Assembly (NCBI RefSeq): GCF_052113205.1
Contig: NZ_JBFRCU010000022.1
Span: 1-64,000, forward strand
Direction: 5' to 3'
From: Inquilinus sp052113205
GTDB taxonomy: Bacteria; Pseudomonadota; Alphaproteobacteria; DSM-16000; Inquilinaceae
DNA: 64,000 nt
The position numbers and the translations under genes are program-made. This document shows positions 8,256-16,237 of this stretch, one piece after another (position 1 is the first letter of the stretch; every line of letters starts with the position of its first letter). Under the pieces are notes generated by a model that had not been told where the DNA came from, did not search any database, and was given only the letters and a program-made list of their open reading frames with translations.

Positions 8256-8354
8256 CTCGACCGGCCTTCCCCCGTGAGTCATTGTCCGCCGTCATAGGCG
8301 CTGCGCCCTTCCGGTGGAAGCGCGCGCGGCGTCGCAGAACGGACGGACGATATC

Positions 8355-8528
8355 ATGGCGGACAAGGTGCAGCCGGGTGCGGCCGGCGGCGATGCGGATG
8401 CGGAAAGCGGCTCGGTCGGCGACGACAACCGCGGCCGGGCCCTGGTGGCGCTGGAGATCATGCGCCGGCGCGGCCTGATCGACCCGGCCACCTACGAGGC
8501 GCGGAAGCGGGAGATCGAGGAAGGGTAG
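8355..8528 (+). CDS. Small acidic protein with a SHOCT-like C-terminal helix
   Basis: A 57-residue reading frame, ATG 8355 to TAG 8526-8528. The first half is acidic and Gly/Asp-rich. The second half reads ALEIMRRRGLIDPATYEARK, ending REIEEG, which resembles the short SHOCT helix pair (a Gly-x-Ile/Asp-x-x-x-Tyr/Phe-Glu-x-x-Lys pattern found at the ends of oligomerising bacterial proteins). It is divergent from the SCO gene, starting 100 bases away. Codon third positions are strongly GC, as in neighbouring genes. The frame is short, so translation is an inference from pattern and position. Confidence 0.5.
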   Translation: MADKVQPGAAGGDADAESGSVGDDNRGRALVALEIMRRRGLIDPATYEARKREIEEG

Positions 8529-8574
8529 GTTGGGGCGCGGCCGCGAGCGCAGGTCTTCGACCTGATCCCCTTGC

Positions 8575-8652
8575 TGTCATTGCCGGGCTTGACCCGGCAA
8601 TCCAGAAGATGTCGATATCCTCTGGATGCCCGGGTCAGGCCCGGGCATGACA
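8575..8652. repeat. Dispersed palindromic repeat, family A
   Basis: Two outward-facing arms, GTCATTGCCGGGCTTGACCC from 8576 and its near-complement ending GGCCCGGGCATGAC at 8650, enclose a short AT-richer centre. The same layout recurs at 44750-44842 and 47636-47727. Each arm is itself a hairpin (CCGGGyTTGACCCGG). It may help end the small upstream gene. Confidence 0.8.
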
Positions 8653-8683
8653 GTATGGGTTAGGGATTACCCAGGCTAACAAC

Positions 8684-9580
8684 CTAGCCCATCAATACCG
8701 CCAGCAGCACCGGCAGGGTCAGCAGGCTGATGATGGTGCCGACGACGACGGCGCCGGCCACCTCCTCCACCGGGCCGCCGTAGCGGGCGGCGAACAGGTA
8801 GTTGAACACCGCCGGCGGCATCGCCGATTGCAGGATCAGGATCGCCGCGGCCGGCTGCGGGATATCGGCCAGCCAGACCACGCCGTATCCGGCGGCGAGG
8901 CCCAGCACCAGGCGCAGCCCGGCCAGCCACAGCGCATGGCCCAGATTGGCGATGCGCAGGCTGGCCAGCGACACACCCAGCGCGATCAGCATCAGCGGCA
9001 GGGTGACGCCGCCCAGCAGCTCGGTCGCATTGGCCAGCCAGCGCGGCGTGTCGATGCCGCCGGCGGCGAAGGCGATGGCCAGCAGGATGGCGTAGATCGT
9101 CGGCGTCTTGAGGATCTCGGTCCAGCGGCTGTGGCCGGAGGCGCAGGAGACGCCGACGGTGAACTGCAGCAGCGTCATCGCGGCGGAGAAGGGCAGGGCC
9201 AGCGCCAACCCCTCGTCACCGAAGGCGAAATAGGCGATCGGCAGGCCGAGATTGCCGGCATTCGGCAGCATCACCGTCGGCAGCAGCGGCCGCACCGTCC
9301 GGCCGGTCGCGTACAGCGCCAGACCGCCGACCAAGCCGCAGGCGAAGACCGACAGCATGGCCAGCCCGGCCTGGCCGATGATCTCGCCGGCCGGGACGTG
9401 AAACCTGGTCAGGGTCGAGAACACCAGGCAGGGCGATCCGACATAGGTCACCAGCCGGGTGACGAAGCCGAGGTCGAAGGGGTGGCGTGACCGGGCCCAG
9501 ACATAGCCGACCCCGGCCGAGGCCACCACCGGCGCCAGCACCGGGATCAGGGCGGCGATCATCGCGATCATCGCCGTCAT
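8684..9580 (-). CDS. AEC family transporter (auxin efflux carrier-like permease)
   Basis: A 298-residue integral membrane protein with about ten hydrophobic segments in two halves of five, the layout of AEC/BASS-fold carriers. Diagnostic pieces are the proline- and asparagine-bearing helix LLPTVMLPNAGNLGLPIAYF and its partner LILQSAMPPAVFNYLFA, the two broken helices of the fold. The substrate is unknown; bacterial members export or import dicarboxylates and similar anions. The start MTAMIAMIAAL at 9580 overlaps the upstream PAP2 stop by 4 bp (ATGA), so both are in one operon. The long open frame upstream is a mirror of the PAP2 gene. Confidence 0.88.
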   Translation of the reverse strand: MTAMIAMIAALIPVLAPVVASAGVGYVWARSRHPFDLGFVTRLVTYVGSPCLVFSTLTRFHVPAGEIIGQAGLAMLSVFACGLVGGLALYATGRTVRPLLPTVMLPNAGNLGLPIAYFAFGDEGLALALPFSAAMTLLQFTVGVSCASGHSRWTEILKTPTIYAILLAIAFAAGGIDTPRWLANATELLGGVTLPLMLIALGVSLASLRIANLGHALWLAGLRLVLGLAAGYGVVWLADIPQPAAAILILQSAMPPAVFNYLFAARYGGPVEEVAGAVVVGTIISLLTLPVLLAVLMG

Positions 9581-10263
9581 CGCGTGATCGCGACCGGGCC
9601 GCCGGTCGCCTCCAGGCAGCGGCGCACGGCCAGCGCCATCACAACGCCCAGCCAGGCGCCGGCGACGATGTCGGCCGGATAGTGCGAGGTGACGACCACC
9701 CGGCTCAGCGCCACCAGCCCGCCCAGCAGGGCTAAGGCCCAGCCCCAGCGCGGGAACAGGATCCACAGCGCGGCCATCGCCGTGGCCATGGTCTGGGCGT
9801 GGCCGGACGGGAAGCTGTTCGAGAACAGGTCCCAGCCGAAGGGGTGCGGCACGAAGGCGTCCTGGCGGAACAGGTGGCGCGGCCGCGGCCGGCCGATCGC
9901 CGCCTTCATCAGCCAGTTGGTCAGGGTCGTGGCGACCAGCGCCGCCAGCATGAAGCCGAAGCCGCGGGCCTGCCGCAGCCGCCGCGCCCGGACATCGCCA
10001 TAGGCGGCCAGGAAGGCGGCGAAGCGGTATCCGAGCCAGCCCAGGATCGCCAGCGCGTACCACCAGATGCCGAGGCCGATATCGGTGAACACCTTCACCG
10101 CGGCGATGATCTCGGAGCCGCGATGCGCCTCGAACCACAGCGCCGCCGGGCGGTCGGCGAAGGCGACCAGCAGCAGGCAGACGACGGCGACGGCCAAGCC
10201 GCTGGCCAGGATTGGCCGGCCCCCAACCGCGCGTCTCGCCGCGATGTTCTCGGATCGACCCAC
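9577..10263 (-). CDS. PAP2 superfamily membrane phosphatase
   Basis: A 228-residue membrane protein with the three phosphatase motifs of the type-2 phosphatidic acid phosphatase family: KAAIGRPRP, PSGHAQT and SHYPADIVAGAWLG. Members dephosphorylate lipid phosphates such as phosphatidic acid, lysophosphatidate or undecaprenyl pyrophosphate, with the active site on the periplasmic side. About six membrane segments are visible. I take the GTG at 10263 as the start because GGAGGGG lies five bases before it. It is the first gene of a two-gene operon with the AEC carrier; no lipid gene lies nearby to narrow the substrate. Confidence 0.88.
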   Translation of the reverse strand: MGRSENIAARRAVGGRPILASGLAVAVVCLLLVAFADRPAALWFEAHRGSEIIAAVKVFTDIGLGIWWYALAILGWLGYRFAAFLAAYGDVRARRLRQARGFGFMLAALVATTLTNWLMKAAIGRPRPRHLFRQDAFVPHPFGWDLFSNSFPSGHAQTMATAMAALWILFPRWGWALALLGGLVALSRVVVTSHYPADIVAGAWLGVVMALAVRRCLEATGGPVAITR

Positions 10264-10446
10264 TGCCCCTCCGGATTCGTCCGTCGTTTACGACGAACCG
10301 CGGCCTCCACAAACGGCAATCCGGGCATCCGAGGGTCCCGGTTCTGTAATCTCTGTCGATGAACGTGGTTTACGGATATTGATCCACAGAGAAACGTAAT
10401 ATCTAGTGATGCCCAACGCCGCGACGTGAATGAACAGGAGCACAGC

Positions 10447-11346
10447 ATGGGCGACCTCGACCTCCGACCGATCGCCGGCCGCATCGGCGCCGAGATCCGC
10501 GGCTTCCGCCTCTCCGGCGACCTCGATCCGGTCGCCCTCGATGGGCTGCGCGCGGCGCTGCACCGGCACAAGGTGATCTTCCTGCGCGGCCAGGATCTCG
10601 ACGATGCCGGGCAGGAGGCCTTCGCCCGGGCGCTGGGCGACCCGGTGGCGCATCCGACCCAGCCGGTGGCGACCGGCGCCGACTTCCTGCTCGAGCTCGA
10701 TTCCGCCCGCGGCCAGCGCGCCAACTCCTGGCACACCGACGTCACCTTCGTCGACGCCTACCCCCAGGCCTCGATCCTGCGCGCGGTGGTGGTGCCGGAG
10801 TTCGGCGGCGACACCATCTGGGCCAACACGGCGACCGCCTATCTCGACCTGCCGGCGCCGCTGCGCGGCCTGGCCGACCAGCTCTGGGCCCTGCACAGCA
10901 ACGACTACGACTATGCCGCGTCGCATCCGGAGGCGACGCCGGAGCGGCTGCGCTACCACCGCGACGTGTTCGCCTCGACCGTCTATGAGACCGAGCACCC
11001 GGTGGTGCGAGTGCATCCGGTGACCGGCGAGCGCACTTTGGTGCTGGGCCATTTCGTGCGCCGCTTCCTCGGCCTCTCGGCCAATGAATCGGCCCAGCTG
11101 TTCACCACGCTGCAGGCCTATGTCACCCGGCCGGAGAACACGGTGCGCTGGCAATGGCGGGNCGGCGACGTGGCGATCTGGGACAACCGCGCCACCCAGC
11201 ACTACGCGGTCAACGACTATGGCGACCAGCGCCGCGTGGTGCGCCGCGCCACCATCGCCGGCGACATCCCGGCCGCCCTCGACGGCCGCCGCAGCACCAC
11301 CCGGGTCAAGGCGGTGCGGGAAGCGGAGGCGGCTGCGGCAGCCTGA
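10447..11346 (+). CDS. TauD/TfdA family Fe(II)/2-oxoglutarate dioxygenase
   Basis: A 299-residue member of the TauD/TfdA family, which hydroxylates sulfonates or similar acids using Fe(II), O2 and 2-oxoglutarate. The iron-binding H96-x-D98 is in NSWHTDVTF; the distal His is in RATQHYAVNDYG and the 2-oxoglutarate Arg follows in QRRVVRRATI. AGGAG sits 7 bases before the ATG at 10447, which I prefer to the in-frame ATG at 10426. An ambiguous base at 11162 falls in one codon (about residue 239). Without a linked sulfonate transporter the substrate remains open. Confidence 0.9.
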   Translation: MGDLDLRPIAGRIGAEIRGFRLSGDLDPVALDGLRAALHRHKVIFLRGQDLDDAGQEAFARALGDPVAHPTQPVATGADFLLELDSARGQRANSWHTDVTFVDAYPQASILRAVVVPEFGGDTIWANTATAYLDLPAPLRGLADQLWALHSNDYDYAASHPEATPERLRYHRDVFASTVYETEHPVVRVHPVTGERTLVLGHFVRRFLGLSANESAQLFTTLQAYVTRPENTVRWQWRXGDVAIWDNRATQHYAVNDYGDQRRVVRRATIAGDIPAALDGRRSTTRVKAVREAEAAAAA

Positions 11347-11400
11347 GGAGACGCGTAGCCTCTTCCGCCAGCGAAACCTTTTCACAACACCCATCCCTTG

Positions 11401-11489
11401 CCGTCATTGCGAGGAGGCGAAGCCGACGAAGCAATCCAGGGGCCGGTGCGTGCGACCCCTGGATTGCTTCGCTGCGCTCGCAATGACGG
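11401..11489. repeat. Dispersed palindromic repeat, family B
   Basis: CGTCATTGCGAGGAGGCGAA begins the left arm and TTCGCTGCGCTCGCAATGACG ends the right arm, with GCAATCCAGGGG/CCCCTGGATTGC inside. A second copy lies at 41610-41695 and the two also share flanks (CCTTTTCAC before, TGTTGGGrATTC after), so the unit is really about 150 bp. A family C half-arm (CGCTTGCGGGAGAGGC) follows directly at 11513-11528. Confidence 0.85.
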
Positions 11490-11563
11490 TGTTGGGAATT
11501 CCGAAAAGGTCCCGCTTGCGGGAGAGGCAATTTAAGGCCCTGCGACCAGCCGTCGCTTGCCCC

Positions 11564-11580
11564 ATCCCCTCCAGGGGGAT
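11564..11580. promoter_or_regulatory. Candidate DmeR operator
   Basis: ATCCCC-TCCAG-GGGGAT type palindrome directly before the dmeR start codon (11592). CsoR/RcnR-family repressors bind G/C-tract palindromes of this kind, and the site would cover the ribosome-binding region or promoter of dmeR. No protein-binding data support it; the call rests on position and symmetry. Confidence 0.55.
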
Positions 11581-11591
11581 AGGTTATTCTC

Positions 11592-11855
11592 ATGAGCCAT
11601 GCCAACAATCCCGAGATCCTCGGCCGGCTGAAGCGGGCCCAGGGGCATCTCGCCGCCACGCTGCGCATGGTCGAGGCCGGCGAGGACGGCCTTGCCATCG
11701 CCCAGCAGCTCCAGGCCGTGGTCAAGGCGGTGGAGAAGGCGAAGACAATGCTGATCCTCGACCATGTCGATCACTGCGTCGCGCATCTGGCGAACGGAGC
11801 CGAGGGCCGTGACGCTCGCCTCGCCTCGCTGCGCGAGATCACCAAATATCTGTGA
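11592..11855 (+). CDS. dmeR: CsoR/RcnR-family metal-sensing repressor (DmeR-like)
   Basis: An 87-residue all-helical protein of the CsoR/RcnR/FrmR family (DUF156). It is recognisable from GRLKRAQGHLAATLRMVE, then QQLQAVVKAVEKAK and LDHVDHCVAHL. Candidate metal ligands are H3, H58, H61 and C62; the Cys near residue 35 found in copper-sensing CsoR is absent, which fits a nickel/cobalt sensor. In rhizobia DmeR represses the dmeRF operon until Ni or Co binds. Here a G-tract palindrome lies before the gene and dmeF follows after one small gene, so local autoregulation is likely. Length and start match the family. Confidence 0.88.
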   Translation: MSHANNPEILGRLKRAQGHLAATLRMVEAGEDGLAIAQQLQAVVKAVEKAKTMLILDHVDHCVAHLANGAEGRDARLASLREITKYL

Positions 11856-11871
11856 GAGCATCGAGACCATC

Positions 11872-12057
11872 ATGTGCTGTCGCGTCGCCGTCGAACGGGT
11901 CTATCGCGAGCTCTGCGCCCGGGCCGAACCGCCGGAATGGGCCTTCGAGGCCGCGCTGACCCTGTATCGCCACAACCATCCCGAGGTGCCGGTCGCGGTG
12001 GCCACGCGCGACGTCTGCGACTGGACCGGCCACCCGGCCATGCTCCTGCTCCACTGA
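11872..12057 (+). CDS. 61-residue Cys/His-containing protein between dmeR and dmeF
   Basis: Reading frame ATG 11872 to TGA 12055-12057, starting 16 bases after the dmeR stop and ending 17 bases before the dmeF start. The sequence begins MCCRVAVERVY and contains ELCAR, LYRHNHPEVP, DVCDWTGHP and a final LLLH, giving four Cys and four His in 61 residues, an unusual density for a protein this small. It has no signal peptide or membrane segment. The position inside a metal-efflux operon and the potential ligands suggest a metal-binding or metal-delivery protein, but I do not recognise a family. The frame is open for some distance upstream, though only by overlapping dmeR. Confidence 0.6.
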   Translation: MCCRVAVERVYRELCARAEPPEWAFEAALTLYRHNHPEVPVAVATRDVCDWTGHPAMLLLH

Positions 12058-12074
12058 ACCCCCGGGAGGCGGCG

Positions 12075-13061
12075 ATGCACAGCCATTCCCTCGACGACTG
12101 GCGTCACGACCATCTGTTCCTCGGCGCAGACCACGCCCGCAACGAGCGCCGCACCCGCTGGGTGGTGATGCTGACCGCGGCGATGATGGCGGTCGAGATC
12201 GCGGGCGGCCTCGCCTTCGGCTCGATGGCCCTGCTCGCCGACGGGCTGCACATGGCGACCCATGCCGGGGCGCTCGGCGTCGCCGCGCTGGCCTATCGCT
12301 ATGCCCGCCGCCATGCCCGCGATCCGCGCTTCGCCTTCGGCACCGGCAAGCTGGGCGATCTCGCCGGCTTCGCCAGCGCCCTGGTGCTGGCAGTGGTGTC
12401 GATCGGCATCGGCTGGGAATCAATCGTGCGCCTCTTGAACCCGGTCGCCATCGCCTATGACGAGGCGATCGCCATCGCGGTCGTCGGCCTCGCCGTCAAC
12501 ATCGCCAGCGCCTGGCTGCTGCATGATGGCGACCATCACGGCCACGGACATCACGACCATCACCATTACGGGCATCACGATGCCCATGATCACGGCCACC
12601 ACCACGATCACGGGCACCATGCCCATGACCGCGACCACAATCTGCGAGCCGCCTATTTCCATGTGCTGGCCGATGCCGTGACCTCGGTCGGCGCCATCCT
12701 CGGCCTGCTCGCCGGCCGGTTCTACGGCTGGGCCTGGATGGATGCGGTGATGGGCATCGTCGGCGGCATCATGATCGCGCGCTGGTCCTGGGGCCTGCTG
12801 CGCGATTCGGGGGCCGTGCTGCTCGACACCGTGCCCGATCCGGGCCTGGCCGACTCGATTCGCGATCGGCTTGAGACTGGGGGCGACCGCATCGCCGACC
12901 TGCATCTCTGGCGTGTCGGCCCCGGCCACGCCGCCGCCATCGTCGCCCTGGTCAGCGACCGGCCGCTGCCGCCGGCACAGTACAAGGCCCGGCTCGGCGG
13001 CCTGCCCGGCCTGTCGCATGTCACGGTCGAGGTGAACCGCTGCGAGCACGCCGCCGCGTGA
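12075..13061 (+). CDS. dmeF: CDF-family Co(II)/Ni(II) efflux transporter DmeF
   Basis: A 328-residue cation diffusion facilitator. It has six membrane helices, with metal-site patterns LLADGLHMATHA in helix 2 and HVLADAVTS (HxxxD) in helix 5. Between helices 4 and 5 lies a loop of about 35 residues that is mostly His, Gly and Asp (12530-12640), the hallmark of DmeF, and the N-terminus MHSHSLDDWRHDHLF is also typical of the family. DmeF exports cobalt and nickel from the cytoplasm using the proton gradient. The C-terminal cytoplasmic domain (about 240-328) has the usual ferredoxin-like fold sequence DLHLWRVGPGHAAAIVAL. GGGAGG precedes the ATG at 12075. Confidence 0.93.
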   Translation: MHSHSLDDWRHDHLFLGADHARNERRTRWVVMLTAAMMAVEIAGGLAFGSMALLADGLHMATHAGALGVAALAYRYARRHARDPRFAFGTGKLGDLAGFASALVLAVVSIGIGWESIVRLLNPVAIAYDEAIAIAVVGLAVNIASAWLLHDGDHHGHGHHDHHHYGHHDAHDHGHHHDHGHHAHDRDHNLRAAYFHVLADAVTSVGAILGLLAGRFYGWAWMDAVMGIVGGIMIARWSWGLLRDSGAVLLDTVPDPGLADSIRDRLETGGDRIADLHLWRVGPGHAAAIVALVSDRPLPPAQYKARLGGLPGLSHVTVEVNRCEHAAA

Positions 13062-13137
13062 TGCGGCTGCGGCGGATTGCCGTGGCGCCTTCCGGCCGCA
13101 CTGCAGCCATCCTGCCGGTCCTGAGATGAGGAGATCG

Positions 13138-13842
13138 ATGGTGCGCCGCCTGCCGATCGTCGCTGCCGCTGCCGCTTTGGTGCTGACCGCGCCGCTCGCC
13201 CGAGCCCGGGCCGAGGTGGCGGCCAATCAGGAGGCCGGCACCGCCGCCTTGTCCGACCGGCTGGCCTTGACCGCCCTGGTGCAGTCGCTGCGTGCCGGGC
13301 TTGGCGCCACCGACAGCGCGACCCTGTTCCTGGAGGATTGGTGCGGCCGCTACGGGCTGGCGCCGACGGCCAAGATCGTGGCGAAGCGCGTGCCCGGCGA
13401 GGTGCCGCTGACCGAGGCGCAGCGCCAGGAGCTGGAGATCACCGACGCGGCCGAGCCGGTGGTGTATCGCCGGGTCCAGCTGGTCTGCGGCGACCAAGTG
13501 CTGTCCGAGGCCGACAACTGGTACCTGCCGAACCGGCTGACGCCGGAGATCAACGCGACGCTGACCGGGACCGACACGCCCTTCGGTCGCGCCATCCGGC
13601 CGCTCGGGCCGTCGCGCCGGACCCTGTCCTCGACCGTGCTGTGGCAGGCCCTGCCGGAGGGGTGGGAGCGGATGCCGTCGGCGCAGCTGGCCGGCTGGGC
13701 CGCCGCGGCGCCGGCCCCGGCTTATGATCCAACGGCCGCGCTGTTCGAGAACCGCGCCATCGTGCTGCGCCAGGACGGCAAGCCGATCTCCGAGGTACGC
13801 GAGACCTACAAGATGCCGCTGATCGCCTTCCGCTTCCGCTGA
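13138..13842 (+). CDS. Exported protein of unknown function, weakly chorismate-lyase-like
   Basis: The 234-residue product starts with a signal peptide (MVRRLPIVAAAAALVLTAPL, ending ARARA), so it is periplasmic. GAGGAG lies just before the ATG at 13138; the earlier in-frame ATG at 13126 has no such site. The middle contains VVYRRVQLVCGDQVLSEAD, then NWYLPNRLTPE and TDTPFGRAIRPL. This order resembles the chorismate lyase / UTRA fold (a reporter strand, then a 'TPLGR' turn), but UbiC is cytoplasmic and this protein is exported, so the enzyme activity should not be assumed. It has no operon partner and ends in a strong terminator. Confidence 0.6.
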   Translation: MVRRLPIVAAAAALVLTAPLARARAEVAANQEAGTAALSDRLALTALVQSLRAGLGATDSATLFLEDWCGRYGLAPTAKIVAKRVPGEVPLTEAQRQELEITDAAEPVVYRRVQLVCGDQVLSEADNWYLPNRLTPEINATLTGTDTPFGRAIRPLGPSRRTLSSTVLWQALPEGWERMPSAQLAGWAAAAPAPAYDPTAALFENRAIVLRQDGKPISEVRETYKMPLIAFRFR

Positions 13843-13848
13843 AACGCA

Positions 13849-13878
13849 GAAGCCCGGCTGCGGGAGCAGCCGGGCTTC
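13849..13878. terminator. Bidirectional hairpin terminator
   Basis: A 12-bp perfect stem (GAAGCCCGGCTG at 13849-13860 with CAGCCGGGCTTC at 13867-13878) and a 6-base loop lie between two convergent genes, so it can end both. It has no long T tract. Confidence 0.75.
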
Positions 13879-13903
13879 GCGTCGATCGGTCGTTCGGCCG
13901 GCC

Positions 13904-14443
13904 TTACTTGACGTCCGCCGCGACCTGCAGCTTGACGATCTTGTCCGGGTTGGCCGGCGGCTCGCCGCGCTTGATCTTGTCGACGAACTGCATGCCCTCG
14001 ACCACTTGGCCCCAGACCGTGTACTGGCCGTTCAGGAAGCTGCCGTCGGCGAACATGATGAAGAACTGGCTGTCGGCGCTGTTCGGGCTCTGCGCCCGGG
14101 CCATGCCGAGGGTGCCGCGCTTGAACGGCGTCTGGCTGAACTCGGCGTCGATCTTCTGGCCGGAGCCGCCCATGCCCGTGCCGGTCGGGTCGCCGGTCTG
14201 GGCCATGAAGCCCTCGATCACGCGGTGGAAGACGATGCCGTTGTAGAAGCCCTGCCGCACCAGCTCCTTGATCCGGGCGACATGCTTGGGGGCGAGGTCG
14301 GGGCGCATCTCGATCACCACCCGCTCTGTACCGGCCTGATCCAGGTCGAGATAGAGGGTGTTTTCGAGGTCGCGGGCCGAAGCCCCTTGGGTGATGGCCA
14401 TGGCGAGGAGAAGACTCCCGAGAAGTTGCAAGAAACGCGTCAT
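13904..14443 (-). CDS. Periplasmic cyclophilin-type peptidyl-prolyl isomerase
   Basis: The 179-residue cyclophilin has a signal peptide (MTRFLQLLGSLLLAMAITQG, ending ASA). The isomerase core is complete: GIVFHRVIEGFMAQTGDPTG holds the active-site Arg/Phe/Met/Gln, followed by RGTLGMAR, SQFFIMF and WGQVVEGMQFVDKI. It catalyses cis-trans isomerisation at prolines during folding of exported proteins. I chose the ATG at 14443, where the signal peptide begins; the frame is open 16 codons further upstream. It is a single gene, convergent with the exported protein gene. Confidence 0.92.
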   Translation of the reverse strand: MTRFLQLLGSLLLAMAITQGASARDLENTLYLDLDQAGTERVVIEMRPDLAPKHVARIKELVRQGFYNGIVFHRVIEGFMAQTGDPTGTGMGGSGQKIDAEFSQTPFKRGTLGMARAQSPNSADSQFFIMFADGSFLNGQYTVWGQVVEGMQFVDKIKRGEPPANPDKIVKLQVAADVK

Positions 14444-14542
14444 GCGCTGGGCGCTCCGGACGGGTCGCGAAAGGTGGCCAGAAACAAGCACGGGTCGCGC
14501 TCCGGGGCAACCCGGTGCGGCATGCGGCCCCGATCCAGGCCC

Positions 14543-15022
14543 TCACGGCGCGGGCGGCAACGGCAGCCGGCGGCTGTCCTTGATGGTGTCGAGCACGATG
14601 CGCGAGCGGATGGCGGAGACGCCGTCGATCCGCATCAGGCTGTCCATGATGAAGCGCGACAGGTCCTTCAGGTCCGGCGCCACCACGCGCAGCTCGTAAT
14701 CGGCGTCGCCGGTCACGGCGCAGCATTCAACGATCTCCGGATGGCGTTGCACCGCCTCGCGGAAGGCTTCCGCCGTGAAGGCGCCGTGCTTCTCCAGCGT
14801 GATCGAGATGTAGGCGGCGACCGACAGGCCGATGCGGTCGGGATCCAGCAATGCCGCATAGCCGCGGATCACCCCGGTCTCCTCCAGCCGCTGCAGCCGC
14901 CGGGCGCATTGCGACGGCGACAGCAAGACCCGCTCGGCCAGGGCGATGTTGCTCATCCGGGCGTCGTCCTGCAGCGCCGCCAGGATCCGCCAGTCGAAGC
15001 CGTCCAGCGCGTCCGTCGCCAT
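14543..15022 (-). CDS. Lrp/AsnC family transcriptional regulator
   Basis: A 159-residue regulator. Residues about 5-65 are the helix-turn-helix (DWRILAALQDDARMSNIALA, then LLSPSQCARRLQRLEETGVI), followed by the RAM/AsnC ligand domain with ECCAVTGDADYELRVVAPDL, the effector-binding turn that often senses amino acids. Length and start MATDALDGFD are normal for the family. It is divergent from the protease gene beginning at 15213, so the 190 bases between may be shared control DNA. The target is unknown. Confidence 0.9.
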   Translation of the reverse strand: MATDALDGFDWRILAALQDDARMSNIALAERVLLSPSQCARRLQRLEETGVIRGYAALLDPDRIGLSVAAYISITLEKHGAFTAEAFREAVQRHPEIVECCAVTGDADYELRVVAPDLKDLSRFIMDSLMRIDGVSAIRSRIVLDTIKDSRRLPLPPAP

Positions 15023-15212
15023 CTCCGGGCATCCTTGCCGTGACTGATGCGCGAATCGCGCATGCCGCGGACCATACGCCGGGCCGCCATCCTCGTCAGC
15101 CCGGCGGCTCGGCATGGTTCCGTTCCCCTTGGGTTCTCATCGGGGCGTGCCTACATCTTGCGACACGGGACGCGCCGGCCGGCGCCGTCCCTTCCGCTCC
15201 CGAGGTCCTGCC

Positions 15213-16231
15213 ATGCCCGGCTATGAAACCCGCTTCCTCCTCGACGCCTCGGCGCCGGGGACCGAGGCCTCGACCCCTTCCTCCACTCCTGCAGAGGCCG
15301 CCGCGCTCGACGCCTATTCCCGCACCGTGATCGACGCCGTGCGTGCCGCGGCGCCTTCGGTCGTGCACCTTCGTGTCTCCGGCAAGGGGCCGGACGGCGC
15401 CCTGGTGCCGCAGGGCAGCGGCTCCGGCGTGATCTTCACCCCGGACGGCTTCGTGCTGACCAACAGCCATGTGGTGCATGGTGCCGTGTCGATCACTGCT
15501 ACGCTCAGCGACGGCCGCAGCGTCGTCGCCTGGCCGGTCGGCGAGGACCCGGACACCGACCTCGCGGTGCTGCGCCTGCATGACAGCGTGCCGGGCTGGG
15601 CCCCGCTCGGTTCCTCCGCTTCGCTGCAGGTCGGCCAGTTGGTGGTCGCCATCGGCAACCCGCTGGGCTTCGAGGCGACGGTGACGGCCGGCGTGGTCAG
15701 CGCCCTCGGCCGGTCGCTGCGCGGCCGGTCCGNCCGGCTGATCGACGGCGTGCTGCAGACCGACGCGGCGCTGAACCCCGGCAACAGCGGTGGCCCGCTG
15801 GTCGACGCGCTCGGCCGGGTGGTCGGCATCAACACCGCGATGATCGCCGGCGCGCAGGGCCTGTGCTTCGCCATCGGCAGCGACACCGCGCTGGTGGTGG
15901 CGTCGGAGATCATCCGCCACGGCCGGGTGCGGCGCGCCTCGCTCGGCATCGCCGCGCAGACCATCCGGCTGCCGCGGCCGATGCAACTGGCGCTCGGCCT
16001 GCCGGCCGCGGGCGGGGTGCGGGTGGCGGAGTTGCTGCCCGGCGGCGCCGGGCCGCGGCGTTGCGCGTCGGCGACGTGATCCTGGCGATCGACGGNCATC
16101 CGATCGACGGCGTCGATGCGCTGCACCGGCTGCTCGGCGTGGATCGGGTCGGCGTGGCCACCGCGCTGCGCCTGCTGCGCGATGGCGGGGCGCGGGAGGT
16201 GTCGGTGACGCCGCGCGAGCGGACGGGCTGA
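15213..16231 (+). CDS. HtrA-like trypsin-fold serine protease with PDZ domain, frameshifted
   Basis: The first 288 codons encode a DegP/HtrA-type protease with the complete catalytic triad H86 (TNSHVV), D116 (DPDTDLAVL) and S192 (NPGNSGGP). The frame then runs into an early stop at 16077-16079. Shifting by one base near 16050-16058 (in GCCGGGCCGCGGCG) restores a normal PDZ end, LRVGDVILAID, HPIDGVDALHRLL and a Thr-Gly finish at 16231. One missing base in a GC run explains this best, either a sequencing error or a real inactivating change; two ambiguous bases (15733, 16096) lie in the same gene. It has no signal peptide, so unlike DegP it would stay in the cytoplasm. GAGG precedes the ATG. Confidence 0.8.
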
Positions 16232-16237
16232 CCGGCC

